Shown one piece after another: positions 12,370 to 23,294 of a DNA stretch of 64,000 nucleotides. The notes under the pieces were generated by a model that was not told the origin of the DNA, ran no database searches, and saw only the letters and a program-made list of their open reading frames with translations. How positions within the stretch are numbered: position 1 is the first letter of the stretch; every line of letters begins with the position of its first letter. A program made the translations under genes and the position numbers. The DNA comes from Acanthochlamys bracteata (lineage: Eukaryota > Streptophyta > Magnoliopsida > Pandanales > Velloziaceae), in contig CM034129.1 in assembly GCA_019914995.1 (NCBI GenBank), forward strand, positions 7,081,725-7,145,724, in the 5' to 3' direction.

Positions 12370-12960
12370 GCTATCAAAGTGTTTGATGATTCTAGGTATA
12401 AAGACATGGTTTCTTGGAGTTTGATGGTTTGTGGATTTGTTGAATGTAGGTTGAGGCACAGAAGCTGTTTGACGAAATGCCTGACAGAGATGTTTACCTT
12501 TCGTAATTTTGAATAGATGGGTATGAAAAAAGATGTGAGGATGTATCTCGTGCTCATGCTGTTTGATAAAATGCCTTGCTGGGATCTAGTCTGCTGCAAC
12601 TCATTGATAGTTGGGTATAGGAAAGCAAAGGAAGATAGAATAAGCACTAGAACTGTTCAATAGGACAGAAATGTCATCTCCTGGAGCATCAAGATTAATG
12701 ATTGTCTACAACACTTGGATCCAAGAAAACATTGGATTTGTTTTTAGAAATGCTTTTGCAGAAGTGTCAACCTGATAAGATCTCTAGGGTTGACACAGTT
12801 TCTGTTGGCCACATGCTTGTTGCTGCTTACAGCTTCTTTGTGCTCACTGGCACGATGATGCTCTATGTATGCTTGTGGTTCACAGGGCTTATTTACTTGT
12901 CAGTGAAGATTGATTCATTGGTTGACAGATAGATCAAAGGCATAAAGCATGCATGTTAGA
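12370..12960 (+). pseudogene. Pentatricopeptide-repeat (PPR) protein pseudogene fragment
   Basis: Plus-strand translation, with several frame changes, gives KVFDDSRYKDMVSWSLMVCG (12378-12440), then VEAQKLFDEMPDRDV, then AVFDKMPCWDLVCCNSLIVGY (about 12550-12615), RNVISWS, and a decayed LGSKKTLDLFLEMLLQKCQPDK (from about 12710). These are the spaced DMVSWS / LFDEMPxRD signatures of PLS-type PPR proteins, which bind organellar RNA when intact. Stops and frameshifts between every motif make this a pseudogene. It begins about 130 bp beyond the E2 lipoyl fragment, so a short stretch of DNA carries scraps of two unrelated organelle-protein genes. Confidence 0.82.
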
Positions 12961-14100
12961 TCTTATAACTAAGAGAAGGTGCATAATGATTATTAAATTG
13001 CCATTGGTGTTTATTTTGAGTTTCTATGGCATGTCTACCAGCAGTAGGGCTACAGGATTATTTGTGTAGGTTTTATATTATAGACCTATAGTAGAAATCA
13101 ATGTGCTTTTTCTGAACACAGATGTATCTATTGATGAAATATTTGATATCCAAAACATTGCCATTATATTTCTCGTAGAAACAATATAACCACATACACA
13201 TGGTGATACATTGCATGAAAGAAGATTGAATAGAGTTAAAAACTTTTGACAGAGGTGAAGAAATTTCCTATTCTCGTTTGCTCTGAATTATTTTGATCCT
13301 GAATACAACTACGTTTTGGCTCTGGATCATCTGATAAAATCACAATTACTGAGCTATTCTCCCTTACAGACTCTCTGATATTTGTCAATCTTGCTTAGAG
13401 AAGTAGGCTGATGAATATAAACTATCAGGTACAAGATGCAAGTTCTCATAAGTAGCAAACAACTTTGTTCCATATTCGCGATCAATTCATTCGTAGTTTT
13501 TCAATCTTCAGAATGACAATAACACAATAAACAGATGCACCGTTCACCTACTTCTTACACAGGGAATCACCTAGCTCCATTTGCATGAACTATAAACCAG
13601 TTGCAAGAAGATTCACAATGATCGTTGGATCAGAACAGAAATTTCTTATCCGGACAAACAACTGCCAGAATATCATACAAACAAAAGAGAAGCAGAGGTA
13701 GAACCAATATATATACAATGATTTTATAAATGAAGATTTATCATCATAATAACACATTAATGATGAGAAAAAAGGAAAAAGTAGAAGTTCAACAACATCC
13801 AGCATTTGCCTTTACAGAATATACAACATCAAACATAGGAAGTGGTTTCTCAATTTTCCCCTCATTTCAACCATTCTTTCGTACAACAATCAAATCGTAA
13901 TACTTCTCAATCACAAAAATCAGACCTTTAAGAAAAATAGAAAGAACTCTTTGCTTCTGATCCCTCTTGAATGACATTGTCATCATGAAGGTGGAGGGAA
14001 AGAAGAAAAAAAGTACGGCTGTGAAACTTATGACGGGAGAAGGACTATAATAACGAGGAGACGAGAAAATAACGATTTCTAGCCTTACCGTTAAGAACTC
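12961..14100. other. Intergenic, possible decayed transcript
   Basis: No gene is supported. On the minus strand, 13985-13860 holds a short open stretch starting MMTMSFKRDQKQRV that closes soon and resembles nothing I know. Confidence 0.35.
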
Positions 14101-14480
14101 CGACGATGCTAGGTTTTGATTAGTCGGAGCGGCCGGAAAATGATAGGCCGCAGCAAGAAATTGAAAGAAGAAGAAGGACGGACGAACAATGCCGGATTAT
14201 ATTGCGAAAGTTGAAATAAAAGAAAGTCAGAGGAAGAATGCCGGATGAAGAGCGGGAGAGGGATCGGGACTTGGGAGCACGGCTATGAGGTAGAAGAGAG
14301 GAAGAAGAGAAAAGAAGAAAAAAGGAAGAGAAGCAGTGCTGAAATTGCCTGATGCGAGCTGTGTAAATTTTAAATCTGACCGTTGGATAAGCCTGGTCTG
14401 ATGTGCGTTGATGTACGTGCATAAGAACTGATGTGCGCACATAGGAGAGAGATAAGTACACATTATCTACCGTGCCTTGT
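14100..14480 (-). other. CT-rich leader-like sequence with inverted end repeat
   Basis: The minus strand reads like a plant 5' UTR (TTCTTCTTTTCTC tracts, then CTTAACG|GTAAGG near 14092) but no coding exon follows. Its outer part forms an imperfect inverted repeat: AGCTGTGTAAATTTTAAATC (about 14359) faces GTTTAAATTTGAACCATCC (about 14489), and GATGTGCG words occur between. The combination of a DGATGTGCGCACA-like end and a CT-rich leader is similar in style to the ends of the MULE at 18100, so a MULE end relic is possible. Confidence 0.35.
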
Positions 14481-14723
14481 CACGCTGTGTTTAAATTTGA
14501 ACCATCCTATCTCAAATCTAACGTCGTACACATATGCGTTGTTGCTTTTTGCATTTTCAGATTTATTTTATGATTTTCGCCCTTTTGATGGCAAATACTT
14601 TAATGATATTTCTATTTCGCGGAGGTCATACAACATCGGAAAGAATCGCATAATGTCAAACAATTTAAGTTACTAATTAATTTTATCAATTTATTCAAAA
14701 AAGTATTGTACTCTAATCGGTAG

Positions 14724-15587
14724 TAGAGGTGGCAATATATGACCCAATTCGAAAATTTAATCCGAAATCGATCTGTTTAATCAGAGTTAGGATTAAAAAA
14801 TTCGATCTGTATAAATATATGGATTGGGTTAGAGTTGAACAAATTTGATCCGCTTATTAAATAAGTCGACCTGGGTTAACCCGAAATTGACCCACCAATC
14901 CGAAATGTCATATTTTGAAGAAACAATTCTTGATTTTTTCTTACCGTATAATAACATATTGGCAATAAAAATAATCGATAATAGATATTTACAAATTATT
15001 AAAGTATATTATATTTATAATTAATTTTTTATTTTTATATCTTAGTACAATAGTGTAAGATTAAAAAATTATAATATATTATCGAAAGTATTACTGTATA
15101 AGTATTTTTAATGACAAATTTAGATTTTGTATATCGATTTTTATGAAAATTTTGTTAGATAGATATATTTATCAAATTTTTTATCGAAATTATTAATATG
15201 TATTTATAATCATAAATTTCAACTGTTATCATATATTTTTAAAAGATAAAAATAACAATTTTTTTTAAAATATTTTTAGGACCAATTAAGACATTAAGGA
15301 ATGCATATTTTGTCGGACATAATTATATCTCGTCAGTAAAAATATTGTACACTTTCATTCGAACTGATCTTATAATTTCGCTGAAGCTTAAAAATATATA
15401 ATTAATAATTAATAATTTAATTATTAAATGGGTCGATCCGAATTTGACCCAGTTATTAGTATGTTGGGTGAGGGTTGATAATTTTGACCCGTATAAATTC
15501 ATGGGTTGTTTAGGATTGAATAAATTTGACCCAGTTATTAAATTGGTCAATCCGAAATCGACCCACCAACCCATATTGCCACTCCTA
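14724..15587. mobile_element. Non-autonomous hAT-like element, copy A (864 bp)
   Basis: The ends are inverted: TAGAGGTGGCAATAT at 14724 and ATATTGCCACTCCTA ending at 15587. The 8-bp flanks are ATCGGTAG (14716-14723) and ACTGGTAG (15588-15595), a target duplication with one change; 8 bp and the TAGGGGTGGCAA-type ends fit the hAT superfamily. Both subterminal regions repeat GGGT/GACCCG words such as TTAAATGGGTCGACCCGAAA; the middle is AT-rich with no coding capacity. A second copy lies at 47504-48349. Confidence 0.88.
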
Positions 15588-15719
15588 ACTGGTAGGGTGA
15601 GATGTTAGCAAATCCCACCTCTACAATCACATAATTTACTGTAGGTATATAGTATTAAATCAACGACTGTGATGTAGACACTTAATCAACAAATGGCTAT
15701 GATACGCTCTAGCATTTTT

Positions 15720-16400
15720 TCCCTAAATACTTTTCGGATTTGCTCCGAGCAAGCATTCTCAAACATATTTCCTTCTACACTCTGGAGTTGCGTCTTCCGC
15801 TCCGCCTCAAACATGCGAAATCGAGTCTTTCGTGCTCATTGTCGGCTCGATTTCGCAATAAAGAGTCTGCATTTCGACTTTTGATCAAGATTCGTGCACA
15901 GCTTCAACTCTAGCTCGATTTTGCGATTTCAGTCGAAATCGAGTGCTCCACGATTTCATTTTGCAATTTCGGTATTCAATTCAGCTATTGGGAATGATTT
16001 CGGCCAGAGTTTGACTCCCGCTTTCGCTTCTACTCGAAATCAAGCTCTTTGCGGCTCGATTTCGCGAGCGATTTCGATCTCCGATTCGGTTGTTGAGAAT
16101 GCTTCCAGCCTAATTTTGTTTCCGGCGATTTCTTCCGAAATTGAATTCTCCGCGAGTCTATTTTTCAATTCCGATCTCCGATTGATTTATTGATAAATAT
16201 TCCCAACCGATTTAGTCTCCGGCTTCCGCTCCGGCTTGGTTTCTGATTCCTGTCTCCATTGGGCTGTTGATGATGATTCTAGCCCGATTTCATTTCTGTC
16301 TTTCACTCAGCTTGATTTCGTGATTCTAACCGAATCGAGTTCTTCATGCTTGATTTTAAATTTCAATCTTTGGTTCGGCTGTTGAGAATGATTTCAGACT
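15720..16400 (+). repeat. Degenerate tandem repeat, unit about 80-130 bp
   Basis: A unit of the form GGTTGTTGAGAATGATTTC, then CTCCGGCTTTCGCTC, a CTCGATTTCGCGATTTC stretch, and CGATCTCCGATTC recurs with heavy divergence. Recognisable starts are near 15978, 16087, 16185, 16263 and 16377; earlier copies before 15978 are more decayed. The unit contains an internal palindrome around GAAATCGAG/CTCGATTTC. Short open frames (15693-15884, 15894-16193) arise from this repeat and are not genes. Confidence 0.7.
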
Positions 16401-16489
16401 GATATACTTAAATATTCACCGATTTTCACTGATTTGTTTACATTCAACATTTCTTTTGAGTTTCACTAATTTGTTTTCATTTTAAAAAC

Positions 16490-16690
16490 ACTGATTTATT
16501 TTATGATGATTTAAATTTATTTTGTGGTGTATTAGATTTATTTTGTGGTCTATTATATTTATTTTTTTGTGTATTAGATTTGTTTCACGATATATATAAT
16601 TTGTTCCACGATTTATTAGATTTGATTTACGGTGCATGAATTTAATTTACAGTGTATTAGCTTTTAATTTATGGTGTAGTAGATAGTTTA
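16490..16690 (+). repeat. Short-period tandem repeat (about 30 bp unit)
   Basis: Variants of TTATTTTGTGGTGTATTAGA repeat about six times with drift (TTGTGGTCTATTATA, TTTGTGTATTAGA, TTCACGATATAT, TTACAGTGTATTAG, TTATGGTGTAGTAG). Confidence 0.7.
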
Positions 16691-18060
16691 GCCGAAAATG
16701 ATATGTTGAATATGTGGTTACCAAAACTAGAATGTTGGGATATACTGATGAGGCAATGATGATGCTGGAAGAAATTTTGTTCCTCAATCCACTCTGACAC
16801 TTTAACATAGTAAGACAGTAAGGATGACCACTAGCAAATTAAAGCGGCAACCCTTCAGCTATGATTAGAGAAGGGAGTGCAGAAAGGGAGAGAACATTAG
16901 ATGGTTTCGAACAGTCCTGATATGGGGTGTATCTTTAAATCTCAATTTTTATAATAAATCATGTACTTAAGCCTCCCTCTTGTCTTTCTGTTAGCATGTT
17001 GTTATTTTGTTGTTAATTAAAGAGTTCTAGAAAACTAGCACTTGTTGAGATATTTAACTAGATGCTGGATATGTAACTATTTTGTTGTGAAATATAATTC
17101 GATGCTAGAAATGTAACTTGAATGTAGTAGCTAGAATTCTTCATGCTAAAAATGTAACTAGATGTAATTCTTCTTTCTCTTTATTATAATTCATTATGTT
17201 GTAAAATAAAAATCTTACCTCAAATTTACTTTCAAATCAATACATTATTATTATTATTATTAGTTATCGATCAAAATCTTACCTCAAATACATTAAACTT
17301 TTTTTATTACCAAATGATTAAAATCAGTGATGAAAAATATTGAGAAATCTTGACTTGTTTAATTATAATTAAAACTGAAATAAACTATAACAACAAGGTG
17401 TTATTTGAAATACAACGTTTAAATTCAACTAACATCTGCCATTAAATACTTCACACTATGGCATACAGTATTCAAATTCAACTCATAATATTTGCCATTA
17501 AGTGCATGTACAATCGCCACCAACTTTCTCCCATACTTATCATGTTTTTCTCCAGCATTGCGTTCTCTGTTACTCTCATTCTGTGCCATTTTATTTCTTC
17601 TTCATCTTCCTTCTTGCACTGTTTTGTTTTAAATCTCTAGCGATACAAGAACTTATTTCTCTATCTGTCTTATTCTCTTTTTAGACAAAGCAAATGCTCA
17701 GCATTCTTCCTAAGATGTTCTCTTTTTCTTCTCTGCAGATCAGCACACAGCAACTTTGAAGAAGTGTTAACCAATACATTTCTTGATAACTAAAAGTTTT
17801 TTGTTGTAATATTGCAATGAATTTAAAACAAGCATAATAGTACAAAAAATAAAAACATTACAACTGTGTTTAATTTTTGTTGTATTAATAGTGGAACAGT
17901 GGATGAAAAATGATTAAGAACAAAAATTACTTTTTAAAAAAAATATACATTTTTGTTATGTTATAACTTTTCAAATTTTGATGGCGATTTTTGTTTAGAT
18001 ATGGTTCTTTCCAAATAGAGAAGATGGAACAGAGACCGAGTGCTCTACTGCATCAACTCA
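16691..18060. other. Intergenic stretch left of the MULE
   Basis: Nothing coding is recognised. There is a triplet run (TTA)n near 17247-17260. Short open frames at 17458-17684 are hydrophobic by virtue of T-rich DNA and have no family signature. Confidence 0.4.
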
Positions 18061-18065
18061 TAACG

Positions 18066-18099
18066 TAATAGTAGTATATATATATATATATATATATAT
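18066..18099. repeat. (TA)n microsatellite at the left MULE junction
   Basis: The alternating TA run ends at 18099, directly against the MULE end at 18100, and resumes on the other side at 25105 before turning into (TG)n to 25140. The element inserted into this run. Confidence 0.9.
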
Positions 18100-18206
18100 C
18101 GAGCGCGATGTGCGCACACAGGTTACTGTGCGCGCACATCGCGCACATCAAATATGGACCGTCCGATCTTGATCGGGCGGTCCAAATTTAGCTCCTTACG
18201 TATTTA

Positions 18207-18248
18207 CTGTGTAAGGGCACGCTTCTAATTTCGCGTGCCCTTACACAG
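18207..18248. other. Perfect 16-bp-stem hairpin in the MULE terminus
   Basis: CTGTGTAAGGGCACGC and GCGTGCCCTTACACAG are exact complements around a 10-base loop. The right arm has the same structure at 24965-25006. Two further hairpins lie outside it: 18107-18140 (GATGTGCGCACAC...GTGCGCGCACATC) and 18156-18183 (GGACCGTCCGATC...GATCGGGCGGTCC). Confidence 0.9.
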
Positions 18249-19571
18249 TATAACACTCGTTTTTTTTTATTTTTTATTTTTTCTCCTTCATTTTTCTCTC
18301 CTCTCCTCCCTCGGCTTCTTCGTCCCGCTCCCGACCCGATCTCTCCATCGCAGCTCCGAGCCGGCGATCGGAGGGATCCTGTCGAAACTGAACTCAGTGG
18401 AGCCTCCTCTTTGCTCCTTCCTTCAATTTTAGGTTTTTAGTCTCCTTTCTCGCATCCATCAACAAACCCGACGGCGGCGAAACCTGTGCGTGCCGACCCG
18501 ACGAGCCTCAAATCGGTAAGAAATTGTCTTCTTTTCTTCTCCACCTCCTTATTTTCCTGTTCTTCACGTCAATTTCATTAATTGCAAGTTCGAGCTTCGT
18601 CGAAGACGAGTTTTCCGAATTCGTGCATTCCCGAGCTCACCGGACTTCTTTTTCGAATTCAGTCATTATCGACATAGCTGGTATTGTCCTTACTTTCATT
18701 AAATACCAATATTTATTTTTTTTATGATGTTTTGTATTTCTTTCCTGTGTAGGTGCAGTCCGGAACCGGAGCCGGAGCAAGGGGAGATTCCTTTGCAGTC
18801 GCAATCTTTTAATCGAAGGTATCTTTCATTTCTGTGATTACTTTTTTTTTACTTCTACTCTTTTTTTATCTTCTCTCTGTTTGCAGGACAATCGCACATA
18901 TGCAAGAGGTCATCGGCGTTTTTGCTGCTCTGGAGCTCACCGGATGCAGCTGAATGGCTCTGGAGCTCACTGCTAATGATTTCTTGTGTCTTTGGTTTTT
19001 TTTTTTTTTTTTTTTTCATGAATGTCAGGCAGTGATGAATGTTTGTTAAGTGTAGTGTGTCTACTGCTGTAATGCAGACTATAAGGCATTGTGTCTGCTG
19101 TGTCCAAGTGTTGTAAACTTGTGATTGTAATTCAAGGTTGTAGCTTTTGTTGTGAATGCAATGTAAAATCTTTTTACAAATTTGTGTTATGAATGAAATG
19201 CGATGATAATTCTCTGGTTGTGTTATGAATGAAATTTTTTTACAAACATGTGTGAATGTTAATGTGAATGTGAAGTGAATGAGAATGATGAATGTGATGA
19301 GAATGTAATGAGAATGAGAATGTTGTCAATGCTTAAATGTGATGTATAAGAACTATGCAAGCTCACTGGATGAATGTGGAGTGTGTATAGACCAGTGAGC
19401 TATGTTCTGGCAGATGAATGCTTGCCAGTGGCAGATGCATCACTGGCAATGGAATACATCACAAGAGCTCACTGGCTTGCAGTGGACACAAGAGCAGCTT
19501 GGCAGGACCAGTGAACTCGAGCTCATCGGCGGCGGACACGGAGCCTCACCGACAAGCGAGAGCTCACCGTC

Positions 19572-19901
19572 TCCGGCGAGTGAGCTCACCGGACTCCCTC
19601 CAACCAAAATAAATTCTCATTTTCATTTTTTTTAGTCGGAGTTGTACGATGTCGTTTAAATAGATCGAACGTAACAAAGTTTTTTTTTTTTTTTACAATG
19701 CAACTTAAGAAAACTTTTTTTTTTTTTTTTTTTGAGCTATGCAAGCTCACTGCTCACTGGTCTCCGACGAGTGAGCTCACCGGACTCCCTCCAACCAAAA
19801 TCAATTTTCATTTTCATTTTTTTTAGTCGGAGTTGTACGATGTTGTTTAAATAGATCGAATGTAACAAAGTTATTTTTTTTTTTACAATGCAACTTAAGA
19901 A

Positions 19902-19932
<31 letters not shown>

Positions 19933-20155
19933 ATGCAAGCTCACTGGTTTCCGGCCAGTGACCTCACTGGTCTCCGGCGAGTGAGCTCACCGGACTCCCT
20001 CCAACCAAAATAAATTTTCATTTTCATTTTTTTTAGTCGGAGTTGTACGATGTCGTTTAAATAGATCGAACGTAACAAAGTTATTTTTTTTTTTTTACAA
20101 TGCAACTTAAGAAAAATTTTCTTTTTTTTTTTTTTGTTGAGCTATGCAAGCTCAC
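19572..20155 (+). repeat. Triplicated 190-210 bp unit inside the left TIR
   Basis: Three successive copies contain GGACTCCCTCCAACCAAAAT, TTTTAGTCGGAGTTGTACGA, TTTAAATAGATCGAA, a T-run, ACAATGCAACTTAAGAA, a second T-run and GCTATGCAAGCTCACTG. Variation between copies is mostly T-run length and single bases, indicating recent expansion. Confidence 0.88.
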
Positions 20156-20445
20156 TGTCCAGTGAGCTCATCGGACTCCCTCCAGTGAGCTCATCGGACT
20201 ACCTCCAGTGAGCTCACCGGACTCCGGCCAAAATTCAGTAAAAAAAACTTGTTTTCTTTAAACAACAGTGAGCAATATAGCTTGAACAAATTGAACAAGA
20301 CAAATTGAGTTGTTTTTTTTTTTTAACAATGCAACTTAAGTAATTTCAGTGAGCTCTAGAGCTCACTAAAGAGCTCACTGGCCTCCTTCCAGTGAGCTTT
20401 AGAGCTCACTGCAGTTCCAAAAAATGGCAAAATACATTCATCATC

Positions 20446-22966
20446 CTACTCTAGCCGAATAGCTAAGTCTTCATCTTCAGTATCTTCATCTTCACTTGTA
20501 TCTTTGTCTTCAGAATCATCTCTACCAGTAACTAACAAGTACAAACGTGATGATAAATATCAAAATCTTAATAAAAATTTTACTCTTTAGGAATTAAAAC
20601 TAAGCAAATGAGTAAACTTACTTATCTTATTCTTTCTATTAGGATTATCAGGACAATTTCGTTTATCATGTTTGACACCCGATTTGTTACAGTACGCACA
20701 TCTTCGGCCAGCCTTCGCTTTGGTTTTTGCAGTGGCTTTCTCCAAACCTCCTTTTATTCTAGTGTTACCCTTGCAAGTCTTTCCTTCTTTATTTCTTCCC
20801 TTTGTTTGTGATATGTTGGGATTTAAAAGCAACACTTGGGAGGCATCAATTGAGCCTTGTAAATTCTCATTGTGCATGACTGAAGTCTTATCATGATCAA
20901 TAGTCTTCCTTACTTCCTTGAGCCGCACTGTTGTTTCTTCCAATGTTTGCAACAAGATTTTGTATCCTTCATCGGTTTCAGCAGTTTCATAAACTATTTG
21001 GTTGAACACCTTCTGAAGTTGGATAGTTCTCAATAGCTCAGCATTGTCATGGCCACTTACTAAACCTCCATCATACTTACCTATGTATTTATTGGCACCT
21101 TTTCTCCATCGATGTAAAATAAAATGATCGGGTATTTCTATATCCCGACTCTGAAAGACCTTCACAAGATGTCCACAAGGAATCCCCATAAACTCAAAAA
21201 GTTTGCATTCACAGCTACCTTCTTTTGTGGCTGGATTAAACTTCACCTTCCACTCCCGTCGATCATCTTCAACTCGAGACTTATAAATATAAGTCGTGTA
21301 TCCATCACTACCATTTTTATCATCATGCAAGATATACTGATATTGAGCTTTTTCATATTCCTGTTTGAACTTATTGTACACATTTCTCATATACAATTTT
21401 GCTGCACTTTTTAAGATATCAGAGTTGCCTTCTATAATGCGATATAAGTGTTCAGACACATAATCCTCTTTTTTTTCTTTTTCAATAATTTTACTCAAAC
21501 ATTTTTCATTCTTCAAAACAAACTCTCGAAGAGTTGTTGTAGGATGAAAAAAATTCTTGTACATTCCATTCATACCTTCGGAACGCCTAGTAGTGTTAAT
21601 GCCGGCATAAAAAATATTCAAATGATAGACATGTGCCCACTGTTGTCGAATCTCATAAATTGATAAGAGCCATTCATTTTTTTGCAACTCATATGTACAT
21701 ATCAATTCCTCCCACCTCATTTCAAATGTGCTAGGATTAAAAGTTTCCCGAATACACGACTTGATATCTTTTTTGAATTTTGACTTCTTGAAATAAATAT
21801 GCGAAAGCTTTTCGGCAAATTTTTTCATAATGTGCCATAAACAAAATCTATGTCGTGTATGTGGGAATACCTTAGCAACTGCTACAGTCATAGCTCTATC
21901 TTGATCTGTGATGATTGAAGATGGAGCACGTGTCCCCATAGCTGCAAGCCATGTTTCAAAAAGCCACCGAAAAAATTCTTCAGTCTCATCCAAAAGTAGT
22001 GCGCAGCCAAACTGAATTGACATATTGTGATGGTTAACTCCAGTGAATGGAGCAAATGGCATCTCATAGACATTCTTGCGGTAGGTGGTGTCAAAAAATA
22101 CAACGTCACCAAAATAATGATATTGACTACGTGACCTCCCATCCACCCAGAAAAAATTAATTGCTCTGGAGTCTTCATCCATCTGTATCGCATAAAAAAA
22201 GTTTGAATCTTCTATACTTTTTCTCTTGAAAAAGTTAAGCGCTGCGGTTGCATCACCATTGATAGGCTTTTTGTACTCCTTTGAGCGACACAAATGGTTC
22301 CAACAATCTCTGTTATCAAAACCATATTGAGGTCCGTCAAGTATATCAGCAACTTTAGCCACAGGTATACCTTCATCCCGAAATGAATCAATCAAACTCT
22401 TAGCTGCAGCTGGCATATTTCTGCAAACAGACATACGCATTCTTTTTGCCGGGCTAACTAGATTATAATTGTGTTGGCTTTCATAATTCACCACTTCCCA
22501 CAATCCACTAGGTTGCTTTCTCACCCTCATTGTTGCAGGACACCCACATTTAGCCGTGCTCGTACTTCTCTTGTTCTGTACCGATTTTTCAGGTTCCTCG
22601 TCAATTTTTTGAGGTCGATGTCCTCTATGATTTCCAAAACGGTCACAAGTCATTTGACAAATAGTGACTTCGTCTGAATGAGCACGCTTTTGTGTAGATC
22701 GAGTCGCTGCGCTAAATCCCTTGACTTTTTCATAGTTTATATAAAATTGCTTCGCATCTTCCAGACTTACAAATGTCATCCCTAAGCACGGTGACTTGAG
22801 ATTGTCATTTACTACGTTTGGAGTTGGTACAGAAGAAGATCCCGCATCGAGACCTACAAATTTTCAAAGAAAATAACATAAGATAACAAAATTCAAATAC
22901 AGATTTTATTGAATGGAAGAGAATTGCCAAAAAGTTTCATATAATACCGTTGAACTGGTTAGACAT
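20446..22966 (-). CDS. MULE transposase (FAR1/MURA-type), 778 aa, three exons
   Basis: Exons are 22948-22966, 20622-22853 and 20446-20531. The first (MSNQFN) joins to GLDAGSSSVPTPNVV and on to the long frame; splice phases agree at both introns. In order: an FAR1-type WRKY-GCM1 zinc-finger region (about residues 32-145, with TFVSLEDAKQFY and CGCPATMRV); a DDE core with VVFFDTTYRK (D261), SIITDQDRA (D323 or D325), FCLWHIMKKF and candidate glutamate in RRSEGMN (E432); a SWIM finger CECKLFEFMGIPCGH (554-568); a CCHC-like knuckle CAYCNKSGVKHDKRNCP (about 721-738); and an acidic tail rich in E and D from exon 3. It would cut and join the element ends as a nuclear DDE transposase. No stop or frameshift is seen. 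Domesticated FAR1 relatives exist, but the flanking TIRs show this one is still in its element. Confidence 0.92.
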
Positions 22967-23294
22967 GGTGTAGGAGTTTAGATGTAGGAGGAAGAATAAA
23001 AACAAAAAGAATAATCCAGTTTTTTTCTTGCTTGTTGCTGAAACAAAACACCTAAGAACAGAGAGCAAAACAACAGAACAGAGAGCCTTCTCTGTTCCCG
23101 CTTTATTGCTCTCTCCCGCTCAAAACAGATGCAACTAAATGGGTAATGACAAAAATGACCTCTGCAAGCTTGTTATAAAATTTTTCTCTGTTTGGTGTTG
23201 TTGTGTGCTCAATTTTTTTTCTTCTTCAAATATAAACATGTGCACAACGGCAGAGAATCAAGTGACCAGTGAGCTCACTTCAAATATAAATTTT

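Larger units (their letters stand above)
18100..20304 (+). repeat. Left terminal inverted repeat of the MULE
   Basis: It is complementary to 23295-25104 over its length, but longer because a unit of about 200 bp (CTCCCTCCAACCAAAAT ... GCTATGCAAGCTCACTG) is present three times (starts near 19593, 19783, 19993) against once in the right arm. It contains hairpins at 18107-18140, 18156-18183 and 18207-18248. Inside lie a CT-rich leader, a donor CG|GTAAGAA at 18514, an acceptor TGTGTAG near 18753, a donor GAAG|GTATC near 18818, and an acceptor TTTGCAG at about 18887. Transcription from this arm would run towards the 3' end of the transposase gene. Confidence 0.9.

Noticed and set aside
14120..14463. 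Minus-strand open frames of 113 and 78 codons
   Set aside because: Overlapping frames over a CT-rich leader; no family features and no following exon.
19365..20420. CRISPR-like appearance of repeated GAGCTCAC words
   Set aside because: Spacing is irregular, repeats occur in both orientations, and the sequence is a transposon end in a plant genome.
20608..22677. Plus-strand open frames over the transposase
   Set aside because: Antisense shadows of the transposase coding exon.
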